Shown in pieces: positions 1 through 5,231 of a stretch of DNA of 8,369 nt. Both the position numbers and the translations under genes were made by a program. Source of the stretch: Pseudomonadota bacterium (GTDB lineage: Bacteria > Pseudomonadota > Gammaproteobacteria > Burkholderiales > Burkholderiaceae_D); assembly GCA_023391395.1 (NCBI GenBank), contig JAEWBA010000013.1, positions 1-8,369 on the forward strand, given 5' to 3'. The notes under the pieces were generated by a model, which had not been told where the DNA came from, did no database searches, and saw only the letters and a list, made by a program, of their open reading frames with translations. The stretch's first letter is position 1; every line of letters begins with the position of its first letter.

Positions 1-247
1 CGCCGCATCTCGCATCACGTTGGATGGCGTGGTTCGGCGCAGCAGCGGCAAATCGACTGCCTGGATCAACCAGGAACCGCAGCATGAGAATCAAGGCGCG
101 GCCGTGCCCGGTAAGGCGGCGCGCCCGGCCTCAGCAGCCCTACGCTTGCCTTCAGGCGCGCGCGTCGAGCTGCAGGCCGGACAAACCTTTGACCATGGCA
201 GCGGTACCGTGCGCGACGCCTATCAGGGCGCCAGCGCGGGGCGCTGA
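1..247 (+). CDS. C-terminal fragment of a small pilus/secretion-associated protein (MshK/GspB-like), 5' end outside window
   Basis: An open frame enters from the left edge (first full codon at base 2) and ends at TGA 245-247. The visible stretch begins RITLDGVVRRSSGKSTAWIN and later reads LRLPSGARVELQAGQTFD, then SGTVRDAYQ. This pattern of 'DGVV.RS.G.S.AWIN' followed by 'V.L..GQ.FD..SG.V.D.Y' resembles the C-terminal part of small periplasmic proteins encoded in type IV pilus, MSHA and type II secretion clusters, such as MshK or the GspB/PilP C-terminal domain. That assignment comes from remembered patterns, not a search. It ends 12 bases before the best start of the next prepilin-like gene, so the two are probably co-transcribed. 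The N-terminus, signal sequence and true length cannot be seen. The function is unproven; an inner-membrane or secretin-associated accessory role is the best guess. Confidence 0.6.
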   Translation, partial: AASRITLDGVVRRSSGKSTAWINQEPQHENQGAAVPGKAARPASAALRLPSGARVELQAGQTFDHGSGTVRDAYQGASAGR

Positions 248-249
248 AT

Positions 250-255
250 GGAGGT
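250..255 (+). promoter_or_regulatory. Shine-Dalgarno GGAGGT that decides the start at 260
   Basis: GGAGGT lies 4 bases before the ATG at 260. The in-frame ATG at 248 sits just after the upstream stop codon, overlaps this site and has only a weak G-run ahead of it. The downstream ATG is therefore the better start for the first prepilin-like protein. Confidence 0.6.
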
Positions 256-259
256 AGTC

Positions 260-1150
260 ATGCGCAAAACCAAGCGATTACTCCTGCGGGGCAAGGGCTT
301 TACCCTTACCGAAATGGCGATTGTCCTCTTGATCGTCGGCCTGCTGGCGGGTGCGATCCTGCCCATCGCCGGCACAATGCTCGACCAGCAGAGCCGCCGC
401 GAAACCGCCAACAAGCTGGCGGCACTGGATCAGGCGCTGCTGAATTTTGTTATGACCAACAAGCGCTTGCCATGTCCGGCAGACGGAACGACTGCTAGTG
501 CCGTAGCGGGTGCCGGCGTTGAACAGCGCATACCGGCGACCGGGGCTTGCAATCCCGCGAACGAGATCAATGGCGTCGTGCCTTGGGCCACGCTTGGGTT
601 AGGCGAAGCCGCCGGTACTGACGCCTGGGGCACGCGCTTCACTTATCGCGTGCAAACTAATCCGAATGGATTCACGCGGGACAATGCGCTCGATGCGACA
701 GCGTGTGATCCAGCGGCTGCCGATCCAGCAGCAAATGCCATTACGACATTTTGCCCCACGTCGCCAAAGGGTTTCGTACAAAATCGAGGCTTGGCCGTTC
801 TCGATGAAGCAGGTACTCCAATCAACCATCCAGGTAACGGAACCGGTGCCGCATATGTTCTCATCAGCCATGGCCGGATAGGTGGTGGCGGCTACAATAG
901 CGCCGGAAATCTGGTGACGAGTAGCACACCCGCAGGTAATAACGAAAGACAGAACTGGAACAATCGCGCCATCTGGCCGCCGCCCGCACCTGCTATACCA
1001 CTCACGGCGCCCACGCCCGCGAGCAGCTATTTCCACGACTCGCGCTTGATGGAAGACACCGCCAGTAACACACACTTCGATGATCTGGTGTCGCATCCGA
1101 CCATCATGTCTCTTCTGCTGCAAGCGCAACTGGCCCCGCGCAAACCATGA
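260..1150 (+). CDS. Prepilin-like protein with class III signal and LPCP motif (pilin paralogue A)
   Basis: The 296-residue protein opens with a short basic leader (MRKTKRLLLRGKG) followed by FTLTEMAIVLLIVGLLAG. Gly13 is the expected prepilin peptidase cleavage site, Phe is mature residue 1 and Glu is mature residue 5. This is a standard type IV pilin or pseudopilin N-terminal helix that anchors the subunit in the inner membrane before assembly. The globular part has four cysteines (about residues 72, 97, 149 and 165) that could form two disulfides. Motifs shared with the next gene are RLPCPADG, NGVVPWATLGL, the WG..(F/I)TYRV stretch, VLISHG and HFDD near the C-terminus. At almost 300 residues it is much longer than a major pilin, so a minor or specialised pseudopilin is more likely. 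An ATG at 248 would add four residues, but the GGAGGT at 250-255 favours 260. The stop overlaps the next start as ATGA. Family-level confidence is high; which machine it serves is unknown. Confidence 0.88.
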   Translation: MRKTKRLLLRGKGFTLTEMAIVLLIVGLLAGAILPIAGTMLDQQSRRETANKLAALDQALLNFVMTNKRLPCPADGTTASAVAGAGVEQRIPATGACNPANEINGVVPWATLGLGEAAGTDAWGTRFTYRVQTNPNGFTRDNALDATACDPAAADPAANAITTFCPTSPKGFVQNRGLAVLDEAGTPINHPGNGTGAAYVLISHGRIGGGGYNSAGNLVTSSTPAGNNERQNWNNRAIWPPPAPAIPLTAPTPASSYFHDSRLMEDTASNTHFDDLVSHPTIMSLLLQAQLAPRKP

Positions 1151-1863
1151 GCATGCCAAGGCATCCGCAAAAAGGATTCGTCCTGTTGGCGATGGTGTCG
1201 GCCGTGCTGATCGCGGTGGCTGTCACGCTCTCGATCCGCCTACTCGATGCGGCGACGGCGAAATCGGGTCAGGCGGCCGATCTGAACGGCCGCATGCAGC
1301 GCATCAAGGACGCGCTGGTTCAGTTCGCCATGCTGAATGGTCGCTTACCCTGCCCGGCCAATGGCGCGCTGGTGAACGACCCCGGAACGGCGGCCCCGTC
1401 TGGGGCTGTCAATGCATGTACGCCCAATCAGACTGCCGGCGTTGTGCCTTGGGCGGAGCTCGGCATTCCGCGCGTGATGAGCCTCGACCCGTGGGGAAGG
1501 AAGATTACCTACCGGGTTTTTGACGGTGTGAACAGCTTGACACGTGCCAATGGCGTTGGCTGCGTCGCCCCGTGCACGGCGACTCTGTTGACGGTACGAC
1601 GCACGGGTCTTCCGGATGCCACGGATGTCGCCTTCGTCCTCGTCAGCCATGGTGCCAGTGGTTTGGGAGCGTGGCTGCCGCAAGGAGGAAGGATGTCGCT
1701 GCCGGTTAGTAACGTGGAACAAGCCAATTATTCAGCCGCCGGCCCCTTTAACGATCTTACCCGCACCGATCCATCGGTGCCCCCCACCGCCGCCACTCAC
1801 TTCGACGACACCGTGCATTACATGACTCTCGACGCTCTGGCGACGGCGGCGGGACGGAAATGA
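1147..1863 (+). CDS. Prepilin-like protein lacking Glu5 (pilin paralogue B, possible tip or priming subunit)
   Basis: The 238-residue protein has the leader MSMPRHPQKG followed by FVLLAMVSAVLIAVAVTLS, a prepilin-type cleavage site and membrane helix. Mature position 5 is Ala, not the usual Glu. It parallels the preceding gene: LPCPANG, GVVPWAELG, DPWGRKITYRV, VLVSHG and HFDD occur in the same order, and the cysteines at 69, 91, 139 and 143 partly mirror those of paralogue A. The pair therefore looks like a diverged tandem duplication. In known systems, subunits without Glu5 (GspK in type II secretion, PilX in type IV pili) are minor subunits; GspK acts at the tip, because Glu5 is needed to dock onto a preceding subunit. 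A tip role here is inference. The start at 1147 forms an ATGA overlap with the upstream stop; an ATG at 1153 is an in-frame alternative. No clear Shine-Dalgarno is seen, consistent with translational coupling. The stop overlaps the response regulator start. Confidence 0.85.
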   Translation: MSMPRHPQKGFVLLAMVSAVLIAVAVTLSIRLLDAATAKSGQAADLNGRMQRIKDALVQFAMLNGRLPCPANGALVNDPGTAAPSGAVNACTPNQTAGVVPWAELGIPRVMSLDPWGRKITYRVFDGVNSLTRANGVGCVAPCTATLLTVRRTGLPDATDVAFVLVSHGASGLGAWLPQGGRMSLPVSNVEQANYSAAGPFNDLTRTDPSVPPTAATHFDDTVHYMTLDALATAAGRK

Positions 1864-2498
1864 TGTCGCCGACATCGCCCGCAGCGGAAGCCGATCCGCC
1901 CACCATCCTCCTCGTCGAGGACGACCCCGCCCTGCGTGCCATGCTGCGCTCCATGCTGGAGCTGCACGACTATCGCGTCGCCGAAGCCGATGGCCGCGAG
2001 GCAGCTCTGCGGCGCATAGCGGAGCACGAGGCCATCCGCGTCGTCATTCTCGATCTCGGCCTGCCGCCAGCGCCGCACGACATTACCGAAGGTATTGCCA
2101 CGCTGAAGGCGATACAGGATGAGCTGATGACCGCCAAGGTGATCGTCCTTACCGGCCAGGACCAGGAAGCGGCCGCGCTGGCGGCGGTGCGCGAGGGTGC
2201 CTTCGATTTTCTTGCCAAGCCGGCTGCCGCCGAGACCATCCTGATGGCGGTGCGGCGCGCCTTCCTGTTCCTGGAGCAGGAAAGCGCGTTGAGTCGCCAA
2301 GGCCTTACCCGCATCGCCGTCAATGCGCAGGTCGGCGAGGGTCTGAAAAGCGTGCGCGACGATGCCGAGGAACGGCTGGTGCGGCAAATCCTGAAGGAGA
2401 CCGGCTTCAACGTCTATCAGAGCGCCAAGCGCCTCGGCGTCAAGCGCGAGAACATCTACTACTTCATGAAGAAGTTCGGCATCCAGCGCGATGATTGA
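1860..2498 (+). CDS. Response regulator: PrsR-like receiver joined directly to a Fis-type HTH, no AAA+ domain
   Basis: The 212-residue protein has an N-terminal receiver (about residues 14-135): acidic pair in LLVEDD (Asp21/Asp22), phospho-acceptor Asp65 in VILDLGLPP, Thr98 in VLTGQD and Lys120 in FLAKP, so all key residues are present. Its C-terminus (about 168-210) is a Fis-type helix-turn-helix with GFNVYQSAKRLGVKRENIYY followed by FMKKFGI. The receiver wording (LDLGLPP, then TEGIATL, then KVIVLTGQD, then GAFDFLAKP) strongly recalls PrsR, the regulator of exosortase/PEP-CTERM systems. PrsR carries a sigma-54-activating AAA+ domain between receiver and HTH, and there is no room for one here. 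The layout therefore resembles the RegA/PrrA class (receiver plus Fis HTH), which acts through ordinary RNA polymerase. It overlaps the upstream pilin gene by four bases and the kinase gene by eight, so the kinase is almost certainly its partner. Likely targets are pilin promoters, including the gap at 3580-3663 (inference). A second ATG at 1863 is possible. Confidence 0.9.
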   Translation: MMSPTSPAAEADPPTILLVEDDPALRAMLRSMLELHDYRVAEADGREAALRRIAEHEAIRVVILDLGLPPAPHDITEGIATLKAIQDELMTAKVIVLTGQDQEAAALAAVREGAFDFLAKPAAAETILMAVRRAFLFLEQESALSRQGLTRIAVNAQVGEGLKSVRDDAEERLVRQILKETGFNVYQSAKRLGVKRENIYYFMKKFGIQRDD

Positions 2499-3579
2499 CG
2501 GGCTTGAGAACTTATATCCCTACCTGATCCTGGTGGGCGCCACCATGGGCACGGTGCTGGCCTTACTGTGGAGGCAGGCGCGCGCAGCAAGCCGGCGCAA
2601 CCTGGCTCTCATCAAGCTCAATGAACAACTGAACTTCGATACGCCGGACTTCCTGCGCGCGGCTTGGTCCTTGCTGGAGGAAGCCGGCTTACGCGGCTAT
2701 GCCTGGAGGCTGGACTGGTTCGGCGTACCGCTGTCCGGCCAGGCCGGCAGCCTGGATGGCGAGGCGCTGACGCGCGAGATTGCGGTCGGCGAGATGCGGC
2801 TGGCGCTGACCTTATATCCGCCCCGCGCGCGCGGCGAGCGTCGCTATTTCGCTGACACCCTGGTCGAAACCTTCGTGCTGCTGCTGCGCACCGACATGCT
2901 CATCAAGGCGAATGCCACCGAAGCCACTTTTTCACAGATGGCGAAGCTCTCCCTGTTCCTGCAGCACGACATGAAGAACGTCGCCCAATTCATCCAGTTG
3001 ATGGCCGACCAGCTCGCTGCCATGCCGCCCGGGAAGGAACGCCAGGTGCTCGACTACCTACGCACCGCCGCGCCGCTGGTTCGCCAGCGCGCCGACCATA
3101 TCGTGCGCACGCTGACGACGAGGCAGGACGCCGGCGCGCTCGCGCGCCGCATCGCCCTGCGCGTCGAACTGGAGCAACTGTGCGCTTTGCACCGTCTCGA
3201 ACACGAGATCGAGGGCGAAGCCGAACTGCTGGCGCCCGAGCACGCGCTCATGAGCGCCCTCGACAATATCCTGAAAAACTACAGCGAGGCAGGTGCCCGC
3301 ACCCACCTGCCGCCGCGCATGCGCATCGCCATCGAGGACGGTCCGGCCGAGGTTGCGCTTGGCATCGAAGCGGCGAACGCTGCACCTGTGACGGACGCCG
3401 AGCGTCTGTTCGAGCCTTTCTGGACCGACAATCCTTCCGGCCTGGGCATCGGCCTTTACCACGCGCGGCAAGCGCTGGAGCAGTGCGGCGGCTCACTGAG
3501 CGCGAGTGTCGAAGCCGGCCTGCTGCGCTTTCGCATCGTCTTTCCGCGCCAGCTAGCGTCGCTTCCCAGTCACATGTAA
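2491..3579 (+). CDS. Membrane-anchored sensor histidine kinase, PrsK-like H-box
   Basis: The 362-residue protein has a single N-terminal membrane helix (about residues 10-27, YLILVGATMGTVLALLW). A region without a recognised domain follows (about 36-140, possibly GAF-like, ending in a long helix), then a kinase core. The phospho-acceptor is His159 in LQHDMKNVAQFIQLM. The HD-x-KN form is that of PrsK-type kinases (HDLKN) and differs from the common HE form. The N-box is LDNILKNYSEA, with Asn259 and Asn263. After LFEPFW, the second glycine box is intact (SGLGIGLYHARQALEQCGG, about 314-332). The first, DxGxG, is not recognisable: the matching stretch reads IEAANAAPV (292-300), with Asn296 perhaps taking the place of the Asp. 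With one membrane segment and no periplasmic loop, the sensor is probably cytoplasmic or reads the state of a membrane partner. It overlaps the response regulator by eight bases and is surely its partner. It could in principle act mainly as a phosphatase. Confidence 0.87.
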   Translation: MIDGLENLYPYLILVGATMGTVLALLWRQARAASRRNLALIKLNEQLNFDTPDFLRAAWSLLEEAGLRGYAWRLDWFGVPLSGQAGSLDGEALTREIAVGEMRLALTLYPPRARGERRYFADTLVETFVLLLRTDMLIKANATEATFSQMAKLSLFLQHDMKNVAQFIQLMADQLAAMPPGKERQVLDYLRTAAPLVRQRADHIVRTLTTRQDAGALARRIALRVELEQLCALHRLEHEIEGEAELLAPEHALMSALDNILKNYSEAGARTHLPPRMRIAIEDGPAEVALGIEAANAAPVTDAERLFEPFWTDNPSGLGIGLYHARQALEQCGGSLSASVEAGLLRFRIVFPRQLASLPSHM

Positions 3580-3663
3580 ATTTTCTAGACAGATTACGCA
3601 AATATTGCGGCGTGGTAACTTACGGTTGCGCCGTTGCGCTACAACAAGTTTGGGAGAGACAAA
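3580..3663 (+). promoter_or_regulatory. 84-base gap with TTGCG repeats, probable promoter/operator of the third pilin gene
   Basis: The gap between the kinase stop and the third prepilin start holds TTGCGGCG at 3605, TTGCGCCG at 3626 and TTGCGC at 3634. The first two are 21 bases apart, about two helical turns. It also holds the small palindrome GTAACTTAC at 3615-3623. A weak sigma-54-like arrangement exists, with GG at 3624-3625 and GC of TTGC at 3636-3637, ten bases apart, but the CAC part of the -24 element is missing. No convincing sigma-70 promoter was found. No terminator separates it from the kinase gene, so read-through is also possible. Confidence 0.3.
3652..3658 (+). promoter_or_regulatory. 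Shine-Dalgarno GGGAGAG deciding the start at 3664
   Basis: GGGAG at 3652-3656 lies 7 bases before ATG 3664. An upstream in-frame TTG at 3634 would give an unusual leader and has no such site ahead of it. ATG 3664 gives a standard 10-residue prepilin leader. Confidence 0.6.
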
Positions 3664-4329
3664 ATGCAAAGCAAGAAATACCAACAGGCCGGCTTCACGC
3701 TGGTCGAAATCGCCATCGTGCTGGTCATCATCGGCCTGCTGCTGGGTGGCGTGCTGAAGGGACAGGAAATGATCGAGAATAGCCGGATCAAAGCTGTCGT
3801 CAACGATATGAATGGTGTGGCGGCTGCCTACAACTCCTATCAGGATCGCTATCGCGCTATTCCGGGCGACGAGACTGCCGCCGTCATGACCGCCCGCGGC
3901 TGGGCCGGCACGGCGGGCGGCAATGCCAACGGCGTGTTGGCAATCACCCAGGCGCAGACCTTCACGAATGGCGGCGAGCAAGCCTCTTTCTGGCGCGCGG
4001 TGCGTGCGGCGGGGTTTGCCACGGGTAACCCAGCTGCTCCGGCTACTGCAGCGGGCTTGCCTACTGCTGGCACCGGTGGTCTAATCGGCCTGACCATAAA
4101 TGCTTATGGCATGTCCGGTCCCGCCGTATGTGTAGCGGGCTTGACGACCAAGCAAGTGGAAGGGCTGGACACGGCAATTGATGGCGCCGGTGCCGCTAAC
4201 AATACAGGCAACCTGCGGGCCGCTACAGGTGCCGCGAATCCGCTGGCACCTACTGCGGCTGCGCCTGGATTCACAGCGTATAACGAAGTTACGACCACCA
4301 CTACTTGGACTGCATGCAGGCAGTTGTAA
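3664..4329 (+). CDS. Type IV prepilin-like protein with C-terminal disulfide loop (third pilin)
   Basis: The 221-residue protein has a 10-residue leader (MQSKKYQQAG) followed by FTLVEIAIVLVIIGLLLGGV, a textbook prepilin cleavage and methylation site with Glu at mature position 5. The next stretch, KGQEMIENSRIKAVVNDMNG, then AYNSYQDRYRAIPGDE and later SFWRAVRAAGF, matches a family of pilin-like proteins widespread in betaproteobacteria. Two cysteines (156 and 218) lie where a C-terminal disulfide loop (D-region) would be. The region between them is rich in Ala, Gly, Thr and Asn, as in surface-exposed pilin loops. It differs from the two LPCP paralogues upstream: no LPCP or HFDD motif, shorter and more classical. 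It has its own Shine-Dalgarno and probably its own promoter, and ends just before a strong terminator, which would suit a highly expressed structural subunit. Whether it is the major pilin of the same machine is inference. Confidence 0.88.
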   Translation: MQSKKYQQAGFTLVEIAIVLVIIGLLLGGVLKGQEMIENSRIKAVVNDMNGVAAAYNSYQDRYRAIPGDETAAVMTARGWAGTAGGNANGVLAITQAQTFTNGGEQASFWRAVRAAGFATGNPAAPATAAGLPTAGTGGLIGLTINAYGMSGPAVCVAGLTTKQVEGLDTAIDGAGAANNTGNLRAATGAANPLAPTAAAPGFTAYNEVTTTTTWTACRQL

Positions 4330-4348
4330 GATAGCATCGGTAACCAAG

Positions 4349-4382
4349 AAAGAGCCGGGCGAAATCGCCCGGCTCTTTTTTT
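4349..4382 (+). terminator. Rho-independent terminator of the pilin cluster
   Basis: AAGAGCCGGGCGA at 4350-4362 is perfectly complementary to TCGCCCGGCTCTT at 4365-4377, with a two-base gap (in practice a small A-rich loop), followed by a run of T to 4382. It begins 20 bases after the third pilin stop. The A-run on the left arm means the minus strand also has a T-rich tail, so it may work for both strands. Confidence 0.93.
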
Positions 4383-4459
4383 GGCGGTTGCTCGGTGCCT
4401 TCTCCCTCTTCCACGTCACCATCGCCAATTTGCACGTCTCGTTACGACCGTCCATGCGC

Positions 4460-4541
4460 ACTCAGTCCGTTGGACGGCTCTCGCCCGCTACGGGCCGGAT
4501 GTCGATGAAGTGGTGGAGGGAACCCGCCCTACGGACTGAGT
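4460..4541. repeat. 82-base element bounded by 11-base perfect inverted repeats (MITE/REP-like candidate)
   Basis: ACTCAGTCCGT at 4460-4470 is the exact reverse complement of ACGGACTGAGT at 4531-4541. Inside are smaller dyads: CCGT-tgg-ACGG (4467-4477) and GCCCG-cta-CGGGC (4483-4495). The right part, read on the minus strand, contains CGTAGGGCGGGTT, a string reminiscent of dispersed intergenic repeats in Proteobacteria. No flanking target duplication was seen and there is no transposase. Whether it is repeated in the genome cannot be told from this window. Confidence 0.4.
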
Positions 4542-4557
4542 CCAGAGAAGGACTCAG
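4536..4557. other. Hairpin overlapping the right arm of the 82-base element
   Basis: CTGAGTCC (4536-4543) and GGACTCAG (4550-4557) form a perfect 8-base stem with a 6-base loop. The left arm shares bases with the right arm of the larger inverted repeat, so in RNA the two structures would be mutually exclusive. No T-run follows on either strand, so it is not a typical intrinsic terminator. Confidence 0.4.
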
Positions 4558-4764
4558 CTGACCAGCGTGGTATTGATCGGCGCAACCACGATCCAGATCG
4601 CGCAGTCGGTGATGATCAGGCCACCGACGCGGGCGTCGGGCCGGAAGATGGCCGATTAGATTTGCCGGGGAACGTCACGGTGCCGGCCGCCTCCTCCGAC
4701 CAGAAATCGCCCCGGTTCGCATTGCTCTCCTTCATGATCTGGGCCGTTCCGGCAGTCGCAGCGC

Positions 4765-5013
4765 TTATCTGTGGCGCCAGCCGCGTCCGCTCCAGTAACC
4801 GAAGTTGAATCCGAAAGTGACGGGCGGGCCGACATAGACAGGCGCCGGTTGCACATACACCGGAGCCGGCGCGGCATAGACCGGCGCTGGCGCGGAATAA
4901 GTCGAGTAGGCAGGCGCCTGCGAATAGACCGGAGCCGGTTGATACACCGCGCATCCGCCGAGCAGACCGGTCAGCATCGCGAGGGCGGCGAAAGACTTCC
5001 AAAGACGTTTCAT
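4765..5013 (-). CDS. Small PAPVY-repeat lipoprotein
   Basis: The 82-residue protein has a lipoprotein signal: MKRLWKSFAALAMLTGLLGG followed by Cys21, with lipobox LGGC, so it should be lipidated and anchored in the inner or outer membrane facing the periplasm. The mature part is a low-complexity Pro/Ala/Tyr/Val tract with exact PAPVY units at 26-30, 42-46, 49-53 and 56-60 and a variant QAPAY at 32-36. It ends in an aromatic, basic tail, FGFNFGYWSGRGWRHR. Such short repeat lipoproteins are frequent in betaproteobacteria, and their function is unknown to me. A GGAAGGAA Shine-Dalgarno lies at 5022-5029, 8 bases before the start. The gene lies 160 bases downstream of the RcnB-like gene on the same strand, so they may be co-transcribed, though the gap also allows a separate promoter. 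A perfect 12-base palindrome sits 36 bases upstream of the start. Confidence 0.8.
   Translation of the reverse strand: MKRLWKSFAALAMLTGLLGGCAVYQPAPVYSQAPAYSTYSAPAPVYAAPAPVYVQPAPVYVGPPVTFGFNFGYWSGRGWRHR
4834..4938 (-). repeat. Imperfect tandem repeat encoding PAPVY units
   Basis: The segment covers residues 26-60 of the small lipoprotein. Four exact PAPVY pentapeptides are separated by spacers of 11, 2 and 2 residues; the last three recur every 7 residues. Coding repeats of this kind can change copy number by slippage, so length may vary between strains. Confidence 0.6.
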
Positions 5014-5048
5014 GATTTCGCTTCCTTCCGATCCCAGTATACGAAGGG

Positions 5049-5060
5049 CATGCCGGCATG
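5049..5060. promoter_or_regulatory. Perfect 12-base palindrome CATGCCGGCATG
   Basis: CATGCCGGCATG reads the same on both strands and lies in the upstream region of the minus-strand lipoprotein gene (start at 5013). It could be an operator, but no binding protein can be named and a chance palindrome of this length cannot be excluded. Confidence 0.25.
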
Positions 5061-5105
5061 GCGGATGTATTACCGTTTCTTACGCTTCGGGAAGAAGGAT
5101 ACAAA

Positions 5106-5231
5106 GTGACAGAGTGCGACAAACGCGAACTGCTTCAAGCGCAACTCGAAGCTGCCACCGACATGGGCAGCGCTCAAGGGTTGATCACGACCTCGATGAT
5201 GACGCCGGTATTTTGCGCGACGAGCACGTAG
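5106..5231 (+). CDS. Possible tiny ORF (41 residues), doubtful
   Basis: GTG 5106 opens a frame beginning (V/M)TECDKRELLQAQLEAATD and ending at TAG 5229-5231. AAGGA lies 8 bases ahead. The first 25 residues look like a charged, Gln/Ala-rich helix, but the 3' half overlaps the end of the minus-strand RcnB-like gene convergently and loses this character. The start overlaps, as GTGA, the stop of an even shorter basic frame on the same strand (MPAWRMYYRFLRFGKKDTK, 5050-5109). I do not recognise either peptide. It is listed because the overlap and the ribosome-binding-like site are suggestive; coding status is uncertain. Confidence 0.18.
   Translation: MTECDKRELLQAQLEAATDMGSAQGLITTSMMTPVFCATST

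Larger units (their letters stand above)
4383..4764. other. Intergenic stretch of about 380 bases without a convincing gene
   Basis: No open frame here looks like a real protein. It contains the inverted-repeat element at 4460-4541 and the hairpin at 4536-4557. On the minus strand, a short frame from ATG 4735 to TGA 4616 (39 residues, starting MKESNANRGDFWSEEAAG) runs beside a second frame reading VGGLIITDCAIWIVVAP and ending at TGA 4556-4554. Together they could be a frameshifted remnant of a gene, but neither resembles a family I know, and chance open frames are common in GC-rich DNA. Confidence 0.4.

Noticed and set aside
599..1159. Minus-strand open frame of 186 codons
   Set aside because: It is antisense to the first prepilin-like gene, with no start signal or recognisable motif.
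1818..2387. Minus-strand open frame of 189 codons
   Set aside because: It is antisense to the response regulator, whose receiver and HTH motifs are unambiguous.
3613..3630. Sigma-54 promoter at TGGTAACTTACGGTTGC
   Set aside because: TGG and TTGC are present, but 12 bases separate GG from GC instead of 10, so the spacing is wrong for a -24/-12 element.
3180..3782. Plus-strand open frame of 200 codons overlapping the kinase and third pilin
   Set aside because: It is out of frame with two well-supported genes, Arg- and Ala-rich, and has no domain features.
4460..4557. CRISPR-like repeat array from the GGACTCAG/CTGAGTCC copies
   Set aside because: There are only three copies of the core, in alternating orientation and with unequal spacing. 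They are inverted repeats and not direct repeats with spacers.
4616..5122. Minus-strand open frame of 168 codons across the lipoprotein gene
   Set aside because: It is a different frame from the lipoprotein, which has a clear lipobox and Shine-Dalgarno. Only its 3' part (4616-4735) was kept, as a doubtful remnant.
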